DNA from: Sphingomonadales bacterium
Lineage (GTDB): Bacteria > Pseudomonadota > Alphaproteobacteria > Sphingomonadales > Kordiimonadaceae
Reading direction: 5' to 3'
DNA length: 51,297 nucleotides
Assembly (NCBI GenBank): GCA_011088215.1
Contig: JAALKD010000017.1
Coordinates: 4,488 to 55,784, forward strand
Position numbers and translations under genes: made by a program. Under the pieces are notes generated by a model. It did not search any database, was not told the origin of the DNA, and worked only from the letters and a program-made list of their open reading frames with translations. Positions 8,897-16,738 of the stretch are shown here, piece after piece; position 1 is the first letter of the stretch; each line of letters opens with the position of its first letter.

Positions 8897-10027
8897 TCAG
8901 CGTTTTTCCACCATCAGGCTGCCGATGGAGTAGCCTGCGCCAAACGAGCAGATAAGCCCTTTGTCACCAGCGGACAAGTCGTCCCGGTGGTGGTGGAACG
9001 CAACAATAGAGCCAGCCCCGGCTGTGTTGCCATAGTTTTCCAGCACTGTTGGTGCTTCGCCTGTAACCGGCTCTCGGCCCAACAGTTTTTTGGCAGCATA
9101 CATATTCATATTGATATTGGCCTGGTGAAGCCACATGCGCGACAGGTCAGAAACCAGCATGTCTTCCTCGACCAACTGTTCGTTGATGAATGCAGTTACC
9201 AGTGGCAGTAATTCCTTGAAAACCTTACGACCTTCCTGAACGAAAAACATATCTGCGCGAAACAGGGTGTCGTCGTCGATGCGTGTCATAGGGCCGAAGT
9301 TAGAGCGAATATTATTGGAAAATTGTGTGCTTTGTTTGGTGTCGGTGACCAGCCACTGATCTTTGCTGGTTGCAAGGTCTGCGCGCTCCAGCACAACGGC
9401 GGTAGCGATATCACCGAAGATGAAATGACTGTCACGGTCTTTGAAGTTGACCATGGTGCTGAAAATTTCGGGGTTCACCATCAGCACCCGCTCTGCGGTA
9501 CCACTTTGTATGGCGTTTACGCCGGCGATCAACCCGAAGGTCGCGCTGGAGCAGGCCATAACCATATCGAGCGCCGAGCCTCGGGTGCCCAGAAAATGCT
9601 GAACTTCAATGCCGATAGCCGGGAAAGACCGCTGCATAACCGCAGATGAGCATATGATTTGATCGATATCTTCTGGTTTTAGGCCTGCTTGGTCCAGTGC
9701 CATTTTTGACGCATCAATACCCATTTGTGCCTGAAAACATGGCGTTTCAAAATCGCCGTGGCCGCCTTCCGGCATGCGCGACATCATACGGTTCAGGTCC
9801 ATCACGCCTTCAACATCCACCAGTCTGCGTTCTTTGATGCCGGAGGCTTTTTCGATGAATTCAGCGCTGGAGTGTTGCTTTGCAGGCATCAGGCCAGCTT
9901 CAATGTCGGCCTTGTTAGCGGCGTTATATTGGTCAGCGTGTTCGTTGTATGCGACCACCAATTCTTCGTTGGTGATTACGTTTTCCGGCACAAACAACCC
10001 GGTTCCGGAAATGACAACATCGACCAT
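8897..10027 (-). CDS. beta-ketoacyl-ACP synthase III family protein (FabH-like)
   Basis: A 376-residue thiolase-superfamily enzyme with the Cys-His-Asn triad visible: Cys in VMACSSATFGL (about 155), His in MWLHQANINMN (about 300) and Asn in NYGNTAGAG (about 333). The protein starts VVISGTGLFVPENVITNEEL and ends CSFGAGYSIGSLMVEKR, typical of KAS III. It is somewhat longer than housekeeping FabH, which is usually near 320 residues, so a specialised acyl-CoA or acyl-ACP condensation is more likely than primary fatty-acid initiation (inference). AAAGGAAC precedes the ATG. A frameshifted paralogue follows in the same operon. No acyl carrier protein, reductase or other biosynthetic partner lies nearby. 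Confidence 0.88.
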   Translation of the reverse strand: MVDVVISGTGLFVPENVITNEELVVAYNEHADQYNAANKADIEAGLMPAKQHSSAEFIEKASGIKERRLVDVEGVMDLNRMMSRMPEGGHGDFETPCFQAQMGIDASKMALDQAGLKPEDIDQIICSSAVMQRSFPAIGIEVQHFLGTRGSALDMVMACSSATFGLIAGVNAIQSGTAERVLMVNPEIFSTMVNFKDRDSHFIFGDIATAVVLERADLATSKDQWLVTDTKQSTQFSNNIRSNFGPMTRIDDDTLFRADMFFVQEGRKVFKELLPLVTAFINEQLVEEDMLVSDLSRMWLHQANINMNMYAAKKLLGREPVTGEAPTVLENYGNTAGAGSIVAFHHHRDDLSAGDKGLICSFGAGYSIGSLMVEKR

Positions 10028-10200
10028 TCTATGTTCCTTTGAAGTCTATCAATTCAAATTGTTTCAATTATGAGACAATGGCGCAAATGTATAAAGCTTT
10101 TATTTCTGTTCGCCAAGCGATCAAAAACCATTCCCTAAATTAAGTATTTTTTGCTCAATTTTGAGTGGGATAGCGCAAAGCGCTGTGGTACCTGTTTGCA

Positions 10201-10935
10201 ATGTCGATTTGGGGCAAAATCATTGGTGGAACAGCGGGATTAGCGCTAGGCGGGCCTATAGGCGCGCTTATTGGTGTTTCTGTCGGTGCCGCTGTTGATG
10301 TAGGCTTGGAAGCTGCCGCTCCGGAAACCGATGAGACTCGCCAGGTCACTTTCACCATTGGTCTTATCGCCCTGTCCGCCAAAATGGCGAAGGCAGACGG
10401 GCAGGTTACCCGTGAGGAAGTTGAAGCCTTCAAGCAGGTTTTTCGGGTACCACCCGGCGAAATGGCCAATGTGGGCCGGGTTTTTGATATGGCGCGCCGG
10501 CATACGGCTGGCTTTGACGCCTATGCGCAGCAGATTGCGGATTTGATGCGCGGCAACCGTACGGTTCTGGCCGACGTGCTGGATGCCTTGTTTTTTATCG
10601 CCAAAGCCGACGGTGTTGTTCACCCTAACGAGCTTAATTATATTCGTGTGGTTGCCAAAATATTTGGCTATTCGCCCGACGAGATAGAAGCGCTGGTGGC
10701 GCGGCAAGTGGGCATGAGTCAGGAATCGCCATACGCCACTCTTGGGGTGGATCCGACAATAGACCCGGCCAGTTTGAAGAAACGATACCGGTCACTGGTT
10801 CGGGAGAACCATCCAGACCGGTTGATTGCCGAAGGTGTGCCCAGCGACCTGATCGCGGTGGCGACGCGCCGCGCGGCTGAAATAAATGCTGCCTATGATA
10901 AAATTCTGGAGCAACGCGGCGGCAAACAAGACTGA
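10201..10935 (+). CDS. djlA: DjlA-like co-chaperone: TerB domain plus C-terminal J domain
   Basis: A 244-residue protein with a glycine-rich hydrophobic N-terminus (GKIIGGTAGLALGGPIGALIG) that probably contacts the membrane. A TerB-like helical domain follows at about residues 55-160 (LSAKMAKADGQVTREEVEAF, repeated as FIAKADGVVHPNELNYIRVV). The C-terminal J domain starts at YATLGVDPTIDPASLKKRYR and carries the essential HPD in RENHPDRL. J domains stimulate DnaK ATPase. Its stop overlaps the next start by one base (TGATG), so it is translationally coupled to the transporter gene. A djlA-like gene near ampD and rnpB is common in alphaproteobacteria, which supports the symbol. Confidence 0.85.
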   Translation: MSIWGKIIGGTAGLALGGPIGALIGVSVGAAVDVGLEAAAPETDETRQVTFTIGLIALSAKMAKADGQVTREEVEAFKQVFRVPPGEMANVGRVFDMARRHTAGFDAYAQQIADLMRGNRTVLADVLDALFFIAKADGVVHPNELNYIRVVAKIFGYSPDEIEALVARQVGMSQESPYATLGVDPTIDPASLKKRYRSLVRENHPDRLIAEGVPSDLIAVATRRAAEINAAYDKILEQRGGKQD

Positions 10936-11837
10936 TGCGGCCGATACATGTCATGCTGGCCTTTTTGGTCGCCGCCGTATGGGGCTTTAACTTCATCGCC
11001 GCCAAATGGGCCGTACAGGACTTTCCGCCGCTATTTGCCAACGGTATGCGTTTCCTGGTGGTTTTGGCTGTTCTGTTTCCATTTCTGAGGATCGTCCCCG
11101 GTAAAATGGTACAGTTGATCAAGGTCGCTACCGCGATGGGCGTTGTACATTTTGGTTTATTGTTTTCGGCTATGGGCCTAGCGGGCGGTGTGGGTTCTAT
11201 CTCCATTGCGTCGCAACTTAATGTGCCTTTTTCAACCATCCTCGCCATTATCATTTTGAAGGAAACCGTGGGTTGGAAACGAGTTTTTGGCATTTCAATC
11301 AGCTTTGGCGGTGTATTGTTTTTAGGATTTGATCCAGTGATTTTCGCCTATTGGGACGCAGTGGCATTGATCGTTGGTGCAGCGTTTGTCTATGCAGTAT
11401 CGGCGGTGATGATGCGGCAATTGAAAGATATTCCCGCAACGACAATACAGGCCTGGGTCGCGCTTGCCGGACTGCTGGGTTCCTTTGCTGTGTCATTTGT
11501 GTTTGAAAGCAATCAGATTGCGTCGCTGGACAGTGCTGGTGCGCGGGCCTGGGCGTCGGTGGCCTATGCAGGCTTGATCTCTACGGTTATCGGCCACGGT
11601 GGTGCCAATTATCTATTCAGAAAATATGAAATTTCGATGGTGTCGCCGTATTTTCTGGTCATGCCGTTTTTCTCTGTGATCGGGGGCGTTCTGATTCTGG
11701 ACGAGGTGGTTGGCTGGGAAATGGTCGTTGGCGGGGGTATGACGATTTTTGGTGTGTTAATTGTGACGTTGCGTAATAATCAGCGGGCGTTACAGAAAAA
11801 AGTTGGGCAGAACAAAGCTGGAAACAAAAGTGGTTGA
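10935..11837 (+). CDS. EamA/DMT family transporter
   Basis: A 300-residue protein with about ten hydrophobic helices arranged as two EamA halves. The opening motif AAVWGFNFIAAKWAVQDFPP and the second-half segment GHGGANYLFRKYEISMVSPY are typical of drug/metabolite transporters. LSVIGGVLILDE-type sequence in the last third (FFSVIGGVLILDEVVG) also fits. Its substrate cannot be predicted, though family members often export amino acids or metabolites. It is coupled to the djlA-like gene by a one-base overlap and is followed by ampD 7 bp downstream, so the three genes are probably one transcript. Confidence 0.9.
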   Translation: MRPIHVMLAFLVAAVWGFNFIAAKWAVQDFPPLFANGMRFLVVLAVLFPFLRIVPGKMVQLIKVATAMGVVHFGLLFSAMGLAGGVGSISIASQLNVPFSTILAIIILKETVGWKRVFGISISFGGVLFLGFDPVIFAYWDAVALIVGAAFVYAVSAVMMRQLKDIPATTIQAWVALAGLLGSFAVSFVFESNQIASLDSAGARAWASVAYAGLISTVIGHGGANYLFRKYEISMVSPYFLVMPFFSVIGGVLILDEVVGWEMVVGGGMTIFGVLIVTLRNNQRALQKKVGQNKAGNKSG

Positions 11838-11844
11838 GCCTCTA

Positions 11845-12609
11845 ATGCCCACCAATATTGTCACACGACTGTCTCCCAACTGGAACGAGCGGCCTGCCTT
11901 TGGCGGCGAAAAACGACTGCTGATAGATACCATTATTCTGCATTATACCGGCATGCCTACAGGCGCTGAAGCGTTGGAGCGGCTTTGCAGCGCCGACAGT
12001 CAGGTGTCGGCGCATTATCTGGTTGAGGAAAACGGCGACATTTTTGCACTGGTCGACCCGGAAAAACGCGCTTGGCATGCTGGCGTTTCCAGTTGGCAGG
12101 GCCAGGAAAATATGAACAACAGCTCGATCGGCATCGAAGTTGTTAATCCTGGGCACGATCACGGATACCGACCTTTTCCCGAGCGCCAAATTGCGCGGCT
12201 GATAGAGTTGCTGGGGTATCTAAAAGCGCGGTTTGACATTCCTACACAAAGATTTCTGGGCCACAGCGACGTGGCCCCGGGCCGCAAACAAGACCCTGGC
12301 GAGCTGTTTCCTTGGGCCAGATTGGCAGATCACCGGTTTGGTCTTTGGGCGAGAAAATACACTAATGACGCGACATTTATTGCAAAAAAGGGTATGGTAA
12401 GCTCAGATGTTGCCCGTTTAAACAAGTCTTTAGCAACTATAGGTTATGCTATTTTGCCAAGCGATAGGTTTTCGCAAGAGACTTTTGACGCGTTAACAGC
12501 ATTCCAGCGCCATTGGCGCCCCGAACAAATCGATGGGCAACTGGATCGAAGCACGCAGGCTGTTATCAATGACATAGCTGACAAGATGAGCCTGTGCAAA
12601 ACTGATTGA
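11845..12609 (+). CDS. ampD: N-acetylmuramoyl-L-alanine amidase, AmpD family, with peptidoglycan-binding domain
   Basis: A 254-residue zinc amidase. The catalytic domain (about residues 10-165) shows the zinc ligands in IILHYTG (His near 33) and in FLGHSDVAPGRKQDPGE (His and Asp near 140 and 150), as in AmpD. The C-terminal 70 residues (LNKSLATIGYAILPSDRFSQ, then TFDALTAFQRHWRP) form a PG_binding_1-type domain. No signal peptide is seen, which fits cytoplasmic recycling of anhydro-muropeptides. The ATG at 11845 is preferred to an upstream TTG inside the transporter gene because it matches the usual domain start. The ribosome binding site is weak, so translation may be coupled to the upstream gene. 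Confidence 0.9.
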   Translation: MPTNIVTRLSPNWNERPAFGGEKRLLIDTIILHYTGMPTGAEALERLCSADSQVSAHYLVEENGDIFALVDPEKRAWHAGVSSWQGQENMNNSSIGIEVVNPGHDHGYRPFPERQIARLIELLGYLKARFDIPTQRFLGHSDVAPGRKQDPGELFPWARLADHRFGLWARKYTNDATFIAKKGMVSSDVARLNKSLATIGYAILPSDRFSQETFDALTAFQRHWRPEQIDGQLDRSTQAVINDIADKMSLCKTD

Positions 12610-12742
12610 GCTAGCTAGCAAATTTGCCTGTTACTCAGACCAGGCCAGGCCACAAATAATCGATTGGGTTTGGGGAACTGTCTGGATTTATTGCACTAAC
12701 TGACATAATTAACTGGCCGATCGGAAAAGCGAGGATAATAAA

Positions 12743-13993
12743 ATGAAAAAAATAACCACTAACAAATATGTGTTCCGGACCGCGCTGACTTGCCAGATAG
12801 CGCTGGCAGCTATGATTAGCGTGGCGGCACACGGTCAAAACGGTGAGAACGGGCAGGCAGCACCCAGCCATAGACCAAACGAATATACACTAGCCTGCCT
12901 TGAGGCTCCGACGCGGGATTGTGCCTTTTCTGCGGCGCTGCAAACAGTGATTGCTGAAGAATTCGGCGTTGAGCGATCAAAAATTTTGGTTGCCGTCGCT
13001 AGAGCATTAATTGCAACTGACCAGTCTGGCCAGGCGGTTGACACTCTGATGTTGGCGCTTGAGGAAGCGCGCTCGGTTAATCTTAGTTTGGTGACGCAGG
13101 AAAAAATCACTGAAATCGCGCCGATATTGGCGCGCGCCAACGACACCGCGAGCGCACTGGCTCTAACGCAAGAGCTTCAGATAGCAACAGTTAAACAGAG
13201 AACCCTGATCGAAATCGCTCGCGAAAACATCATCGCCGGTCGCATTGCAGACGCCAATGTTGCGCTGGCGCAGATGGAGAGCCCAACTCGCGCTTTTTGG
13301 CAGCGGTTGAGATTGTTGCCACTGGCCCCTGTTTCGGCCCTGCAGGCCATTGATATTCAGGCCCTGGAAGCGGAGGTGCGTGCATTCACCCAGCCCGAAC
13401 GTTTGTATCGTGGCCTTGTTTTGCTGGCTGTGATAGCGGACAAACAAGGTCAACCGGCGGACAGATACACTTATTTGGCCGAGGCTGACGAACTGTTTTC
13501 CAAATTAATTAGTTTAAATACTCGGGCGTTGGCCACAGCACACCGGCTGCGCAGTATGTATGATGGTGGCCTCGACCCGGCATTGATTATGGAAAGTTAT
13601 CAATTGGCGCTGTTACACAGCAGCCGAATTCGTGGATTGGAAACTCTGGAAAGCATTGCAACGCTGATCGGCGTGGTTGAAGCTGACGGCGTCAATCTGG
13701 AAGCTGCAGTTAAACGCATGGACGTTTTCAGCGAAGTGGCAGATAAAGCGCGGTATTTAAGTTCGCTACGGGCGACAGCCGATAAATATTCATTGTCAGC
13801 CGAAGTAAGAACGTTGCTTACGCAAGTTGTTGAACTTGAGGGTGTTTATGAAAGAGATTTGGTAAGACTACAATTGCTGGAAGGCGCGCTAGCCAACGAC
13901 GATATCGGATTGGTCAAGCAGGTGATAACCGCCATTGAAGATGATGACAATCAAGCCAAAGGGCTGGCGTTGGCAGCACCGTTGCTGCAGTAG
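12743..13993 (+). CDS. secreted helical-repeat protein of unknown function
   Basis: A 416-residue protein with a signal peptide (MKKITTNKYVF, then a hydrophobic core ending SVAAHGQ). The mature part is almost entirely predicted alpha-helix with many Ala/Leu heptads (VAVARALIATDQSGQAVDTL, LALTQELQIATVKQRTLIEI), like TPR-type helical repeats, but no canonical TPR consensus repeats clearly. Two cysteines near the mature N-terminus (ACLEAPTRDC) could form a disulfide. GAGGA lies 9 nt before the ATG. It is probably periplasmic, and no family is recognised. It follows ampD by 133 bp and ends just before a hairpin. Confidence 0.75.
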   Translation: MKKITTNKYVFRTALTCQIALAAMISVAAHGQNGENGQAAPSHRPNEYTLACLEAPTRDCAFSAALQTVIAEEFGVERSKILVAVARALIATDQSGQAVDTLMLALEEARSVNLSLVTQEKITEIAPILARANDTASALALTQELQIATVKQRTLIEIARENIIAGRIADANVALAQMESPTRAFWQRLRLLPLAPVSALQAIDIQALEAEVRAFTQPERLYRGLVLLAVIADKQGQPADRYTYLAEADELFSKLISLNTRALATAHRLRSMYDGGLDPALIMESYQLALLHSSRIRGLETLESIATLIGVVEADGVNLEAAVKRMDVFSEVADKARYLSSLRATADKYSLSAEVRTLLTQVVELEGVYERDLVRLQLLEGALANDDIGLVKQVITAIEDDDNQAKGLALAAPLLQ

Positions 13994-14007
13994 ACTTTAG
14001 TCTCTCG

Positions 14008-14038
14008 AATATAGTGCCGACTGCTATTGCACTATATT
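14008..14038. terminator. perfect 10-bp hairpin after the helical-repeat gene
   Basis: AATATAGTGC at 14008-14017 is perfectly complementary to GCACTATATT at 14029-14038 across an 11-nt loop. It begins 14 bp after the stop codon at 13993. There is no T-run, so it is a weak candidate for an intrinsic terminator. It could instead be an operator for the following TetR gene. Confidence 0.45.
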
Positions 14039-14188
14039 AATCACTCGGAATCAGTGGTTTTGGTTGGCGCTTGCGCCTGACTTGTGTATGCCTGTTTTGT
14101 TAATGCGGGCAGGGGGAACGTCTGGCAACTATCGATTACGCTCCAGGTGTGCAAGCCTCGCATGATAGACGGATATATCGTGACGCAA

Positions 14189-14839
14189 ATGCCTGATAAT
14201 TTTGAAACCGAAGTTAGTCCAGCGAGATCCGCTCGTGGCCGTCCGCGCGATGCTGTCAAAAATAGCGCTATCATTGATGCGGCGAGCGATATGTTCCTTG
14301 AACTTGGTTTCGACGGCACCAGCATGGATGGGGTGGCCAAGCGGGCGGGTGTGTCCAAGCAAACTGTTTACAGCCATTTTTCCAGCAAAGAACAGCTGTT
14401 CGGCGATGCAATTCATGCCGCGATTGCCGCTTACTACCCCGACAGGGCGCTGGCGGCGGTGGAAAACCACACCCTGGAGGCGGATTTGCGGGCGGTTTGC
14501 TACCAGCTGGCAACGCTGTTGATGAGCGACCGTGCCATTGCCATGTTCCGTTTGCTGGTAACCGCTGCGGCAAAAAGCCCTCGCCTGGGCGAAATTTTTT
14601 GGCAATCCGGCCCGGCTGACATCCAGAAACAGCTGGCGGCCTTCCTTCAAACATGGGTTGAGAAGGGCGCGCTGAAAATTGCGGATACGGAAAAAGCCGG
14701 TGAACAACTGGTTGCCTTGTTCAAGGAGCCAGCCCACTTTAAAATTTCAATTGGTATCCAGCCTATATTGTCGGCAGAGGAAATAGACGTCTGTGTCGAC
14801 GACGCGGTTGCCAGTTTTCTGAAATTATATCGGGCTTAG
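14189..14839 (+). CDS. TetR/AcrR family transcriptional regulator
   Basis: About 216 residues. After a short basic tail (SARGRPRDAVK) comes the TetR DNA-binding domain: IIDAASDMFLELGFDGTSMD, then the HTH GVAKRAGVSKQTVYSHFSSK and EQLFGDAI. The C-terminal ligand domain resembles the AefR-like type (AMFRLLVTAAAKSPRLGEIF). Start choice is uncertain: in-frame candidates are GTG 14084, ATG 14162, GTG 14180 and ATG 14189. The last leaves the usual short tail before the HTH. No divergent efflux gene is present; the closest neighbour is a small lipoprotein gene in convergent orientation, so its target is unclear. Confidence 0.85.
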   Translation: MPDNFETEVSPARSARGRPRDAVKNSAIIDAASDMFLELGFDGTSMDGVAKRAGVSKQTVYSHFSSKEQLFGDAIHAAIAAYYPDRALAAVENHTLEADLRAVCYQLATLLMSDRAIAMFRLLVTAAAKSPRLGEIFWQSGPADIQKQLAAFLQTWVEKGALKIADTEKAGEQLVALFKEPAHFKISIGIQPILSAEEIDVCVDDAVASFLKLYRA

Positions 14840-14901
14840 GGTATAGACCGCGTTGATTTTGAGCTGACGCGTGACCCGGGAGTGGTGCAAATGGATCGAC
14901 G

Positions 14902-15126
14902 CTACTGTTTGCCAGTTCCGTCTTTGCTTTCCATGCCCTTGCCTTTCAGGTCTTCAGTCGAATAGCGGGCATTATCAGTGTCGCCGTGAAGGGTGCCAGG
15001 CAGGCCTTCAATTTGGTTATCGGTTTCTGGTCCAAGCGTTGTATCGAAAACGATTTCGTCACCGCTACTGCTGCATCCAGCAATCAAAAACAAGGTTGGT
15101 GTTAATATCAATAGTGATCGTTGCAT
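14902..15126 (-). CDS. small lipoprotein of unknown function
   Basis: A 74-residue protein with a short signal sequence and a clear lipobox, LIAGC, placing the lipidated Cys at residue 18 (MQRSLLILTPTLFLIAGC). The mature 57 residues are polar and acidic (SSSGDEIVFDTTLGPETDNQ) with no transmembrane segment, ending in a Lys/Gly-rich tail. The size and lack of structure resemble small anchored proteins, but no family is recognised. It is convergent with the TetR gene and divergent from rnpB. Confidence 0.7.
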   Translation of the reverse strand: MQRSLLILTPTLFLIAGCSSSGDEIVFDTTLGPETDNQIEGLPGTLHGDTDNARYSTEDLKGKGMESKDGTGKQ

Positions 15127-15305
15127 TTGATAGGCCCTTAAAACACATAACTTTTGGTATGCCGCAATATTTTGTAGCGTTGGTGCGCGACATTGCCCGA
15201 TTTTGCCACGTATATCAACAACGATAAAAGCGAATTGAGGCCGTCATTTGACATCTTTTGTCATGTTCATGCTTGACCGAACCATAAGCAAATGGTTGAT
15301 TGCGC

Positions 15306-15681
15306 TCCGGCAGACGGCTGGATGATCGCCGCTTTTCGCTTGAAAAGGGGAGGAAAGTCCGGGCTCCACGGAAATACGGTGCTGGTTAACGGCCAGCGAG
15401 GGCGACCTCAGGGACAGTGCCACAGAAAGCAAACCGCCAACTTTGGTTGGTAAGGATGAAAGGGTGCGGTAAGAGCGCACCGCGCCGCTGGTGACAGTGG
15501 CGGCAGGGTAAACCCCACCGGGAGCAAGACCAATAGGGACAGTTGCTTTTAGTAGCAGGCGCATTTCCGCGCCGCTGTCCGGGTCGGTTGCTTGAGCGCA
15601 CTGGCAACAATGCGCCTAGAGGAATGGTCATCACTTGTTTTGGCAAGTACAGAACCCGGCTTACACGCCGTCTGCCGCTTT
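15306..15681 (+). ncRNA. rnpB: RNase P RNA, bacterial type A
   Basis: Conserved elements appear in order: the universal GAGGAAAGTCCGGGCTCC region at about 15350-15367, ACAGAAA at 15422-15428, GGTAAACCCC around 15507 and the 3' CRIV/CRV partner AGAGGAATGGTCATCA near 15618. The molecule closes by the P1 helix CGGCAGACGGC (15308-15318) with GCCGTCTGCCG (15667-15677), all 11 pairs complementary. The length of about 375 nt is normal. This RNA is the catalytic subunit that removes tRNA 5' leaders. In many alphaproteobacteria rnpB sits between ampD and mraZ; here mraZ is 34 kb away. The last 18 nt are repeated at 16615. Confidence 0.95.
15664..15681 (+). repeat. rnpB 3'-end repeat, copy 1
   Basis: The sequence CACGCCGTCTGCCGCTTT forms the end of rnpB and recurs at 16615-16632 in the same orientation with one mismatch. 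Together the copies bracket a 951-bp period containing a broken glycosyltransferase gene. The layout resembles attachment sites or a target duplication at an RNA-gene 3' end. Confidence 0.6.
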
Positions 15682-16508
15682 AACCCTTGCCGGTAATACC
15701 TTTGGATGGGTTTTTTGCCACATACTTTATGTGCTTCCATATGTAGTAACCAAACCTCACGGCGCGCGAAAAATGAAGGCCGAGCCAGCTGCTGGTTAAA
15801 CGAATTTGGGTTGTTGGTGTTGTCGCCCAGCGCGGTTTCAGAAGCTTCCTGTGCTTTTGTTCAAAGGCGTGAAGGCTTTCATAGTAGACTTTGTCCCTGG
15901 TTCCTGAGCCATAATGATGGAGCAGGAAGCCGATTACATAGGCGTTCCACCCCTTTGACTTCGCCTGCATGCAAAGATCCACCCCGTAGAAGTGAAAGCC
16001 CGCAAGGTCTTGCGAAGGGCTTATTTTTGCATCGGATTTAAGGATGATAAAATTCTCATCCAGGCTATCGATCTTAACCGGCAAATCAGGTTGAGGTCCA
16101 GTGAAGCCGTATGGGTCAGAGATGCAGGTTCGCATCCGGTCAAAGCCAAAGCCGCCTGCATTACCGGCAACAGCCCATTTAGGGTCAAATTCTTCCAATT
16201 CATCTAGCAACTTAATGAGGTGATCAAAATCATGATCCAGCAGCTTGATATCCTGATGACATAAAATCACATATTTACTGTCACATGCATTGATCAACTT
16301 TTGCAGGCCGGTATATGCGTCGTATTGATTGTCGGCTGAATTATCTATGTGCAAGAATTCACATTGCTCGTTCATGAATCCATTTTTTTTCAAACGAAGC
16401 GAGCATTTCCGCATATTGCTGAAAATTGGTCACAAGAGAGCATACAGCGAAGGTCTTTTCATACTCTTTGGTAACGTCATTGATGTTTTTTGAGATAATA
16501 GCGGCCAT
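15680..16508 (-). pseudogene. glycosyltransferase (GT2-like), frameshifted in an A8 tract
   Basis: The upstream frame gives MAAIISKNINDVTKEYEK and FAVCSLVTNFQQYAEMLASF. The downstream frame continues with NEQCEFLHIDNSADNQYDAY and YVILCHQDIKLLDHDFDHLI. The latter contains the DNS...YDAY...CHQD pattern of small GT-A-fold transferases. The frames meet at eight consecutive A residues on the coding strand (16383-16390). Seven A residues would restore EKNGFMNEQ and a protein of about 275 residues. Whether this is decay, a phase-variable tract or a sequencing error is open. ATG 16508 is preferred to a TTG at 16556. The stop abuts the rnpB 3' end convergently. The acceptor substrate is unknown. Confidence 0.75.
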
Positions 16509-16614
16509 GGATTTTGATTTCGTAAATGATTGACGACATGTAATTGCTGTAGACAAAGCTTGTTGATTTTACCCTAGCAATATCTGGTCAGGAAATGTCT
16601 ATTTTCTTTTTAGG

Positions 16615-16632
16615 CACGTCGTCTGCCGCTTT
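16615..16632 (+). repeat. rnpB 3'-end repeat, copy 2
   Basis: CACGTCGTCTGCCGCTTT matches the last 18 nt of rnpB at 17 positions. It is followed directly by more T residues (CTTTTTTCTTCC), which looks like the T-run of the original rnpB terminator. This suggests that the sequence between the copies was inserted at the end of rnpB. Confidence 0.6.
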
Positions 16633-16738
16633 TTTCTTCCTTACAATTGCGTGATTAAACTTCAGTCCTGATGGACAAGGGCTGATAAAATCGCTTTTAT
16701 GACTGACAGATTATCTGGGTCGAAAACAGGGAGTAAGT

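Noticed and set aside
8897..10027. Ketosynthases as part of a polyketide or dialkylresorcinol cluster
   Set aside because: No carrier protein, aromatase, ketoreductase or acyltransferase gene lies within reach, and the neighbours are a GGDEF-like gene and a chaperone gene.
14129..14737. Minus-strand frame of 202 codons opposite the TetR gene
   Set aside because: The plus strand carries an unmistakable TetR DNA-binding domain, and the antisense product shows no domain.
15248..15305. TTGACA/TTGACC hexamers as the rnpB promoter
   Set aside because: Neither has a recognisable -10 element at 16-18 nt, so no promoter was assigned although one must be near.
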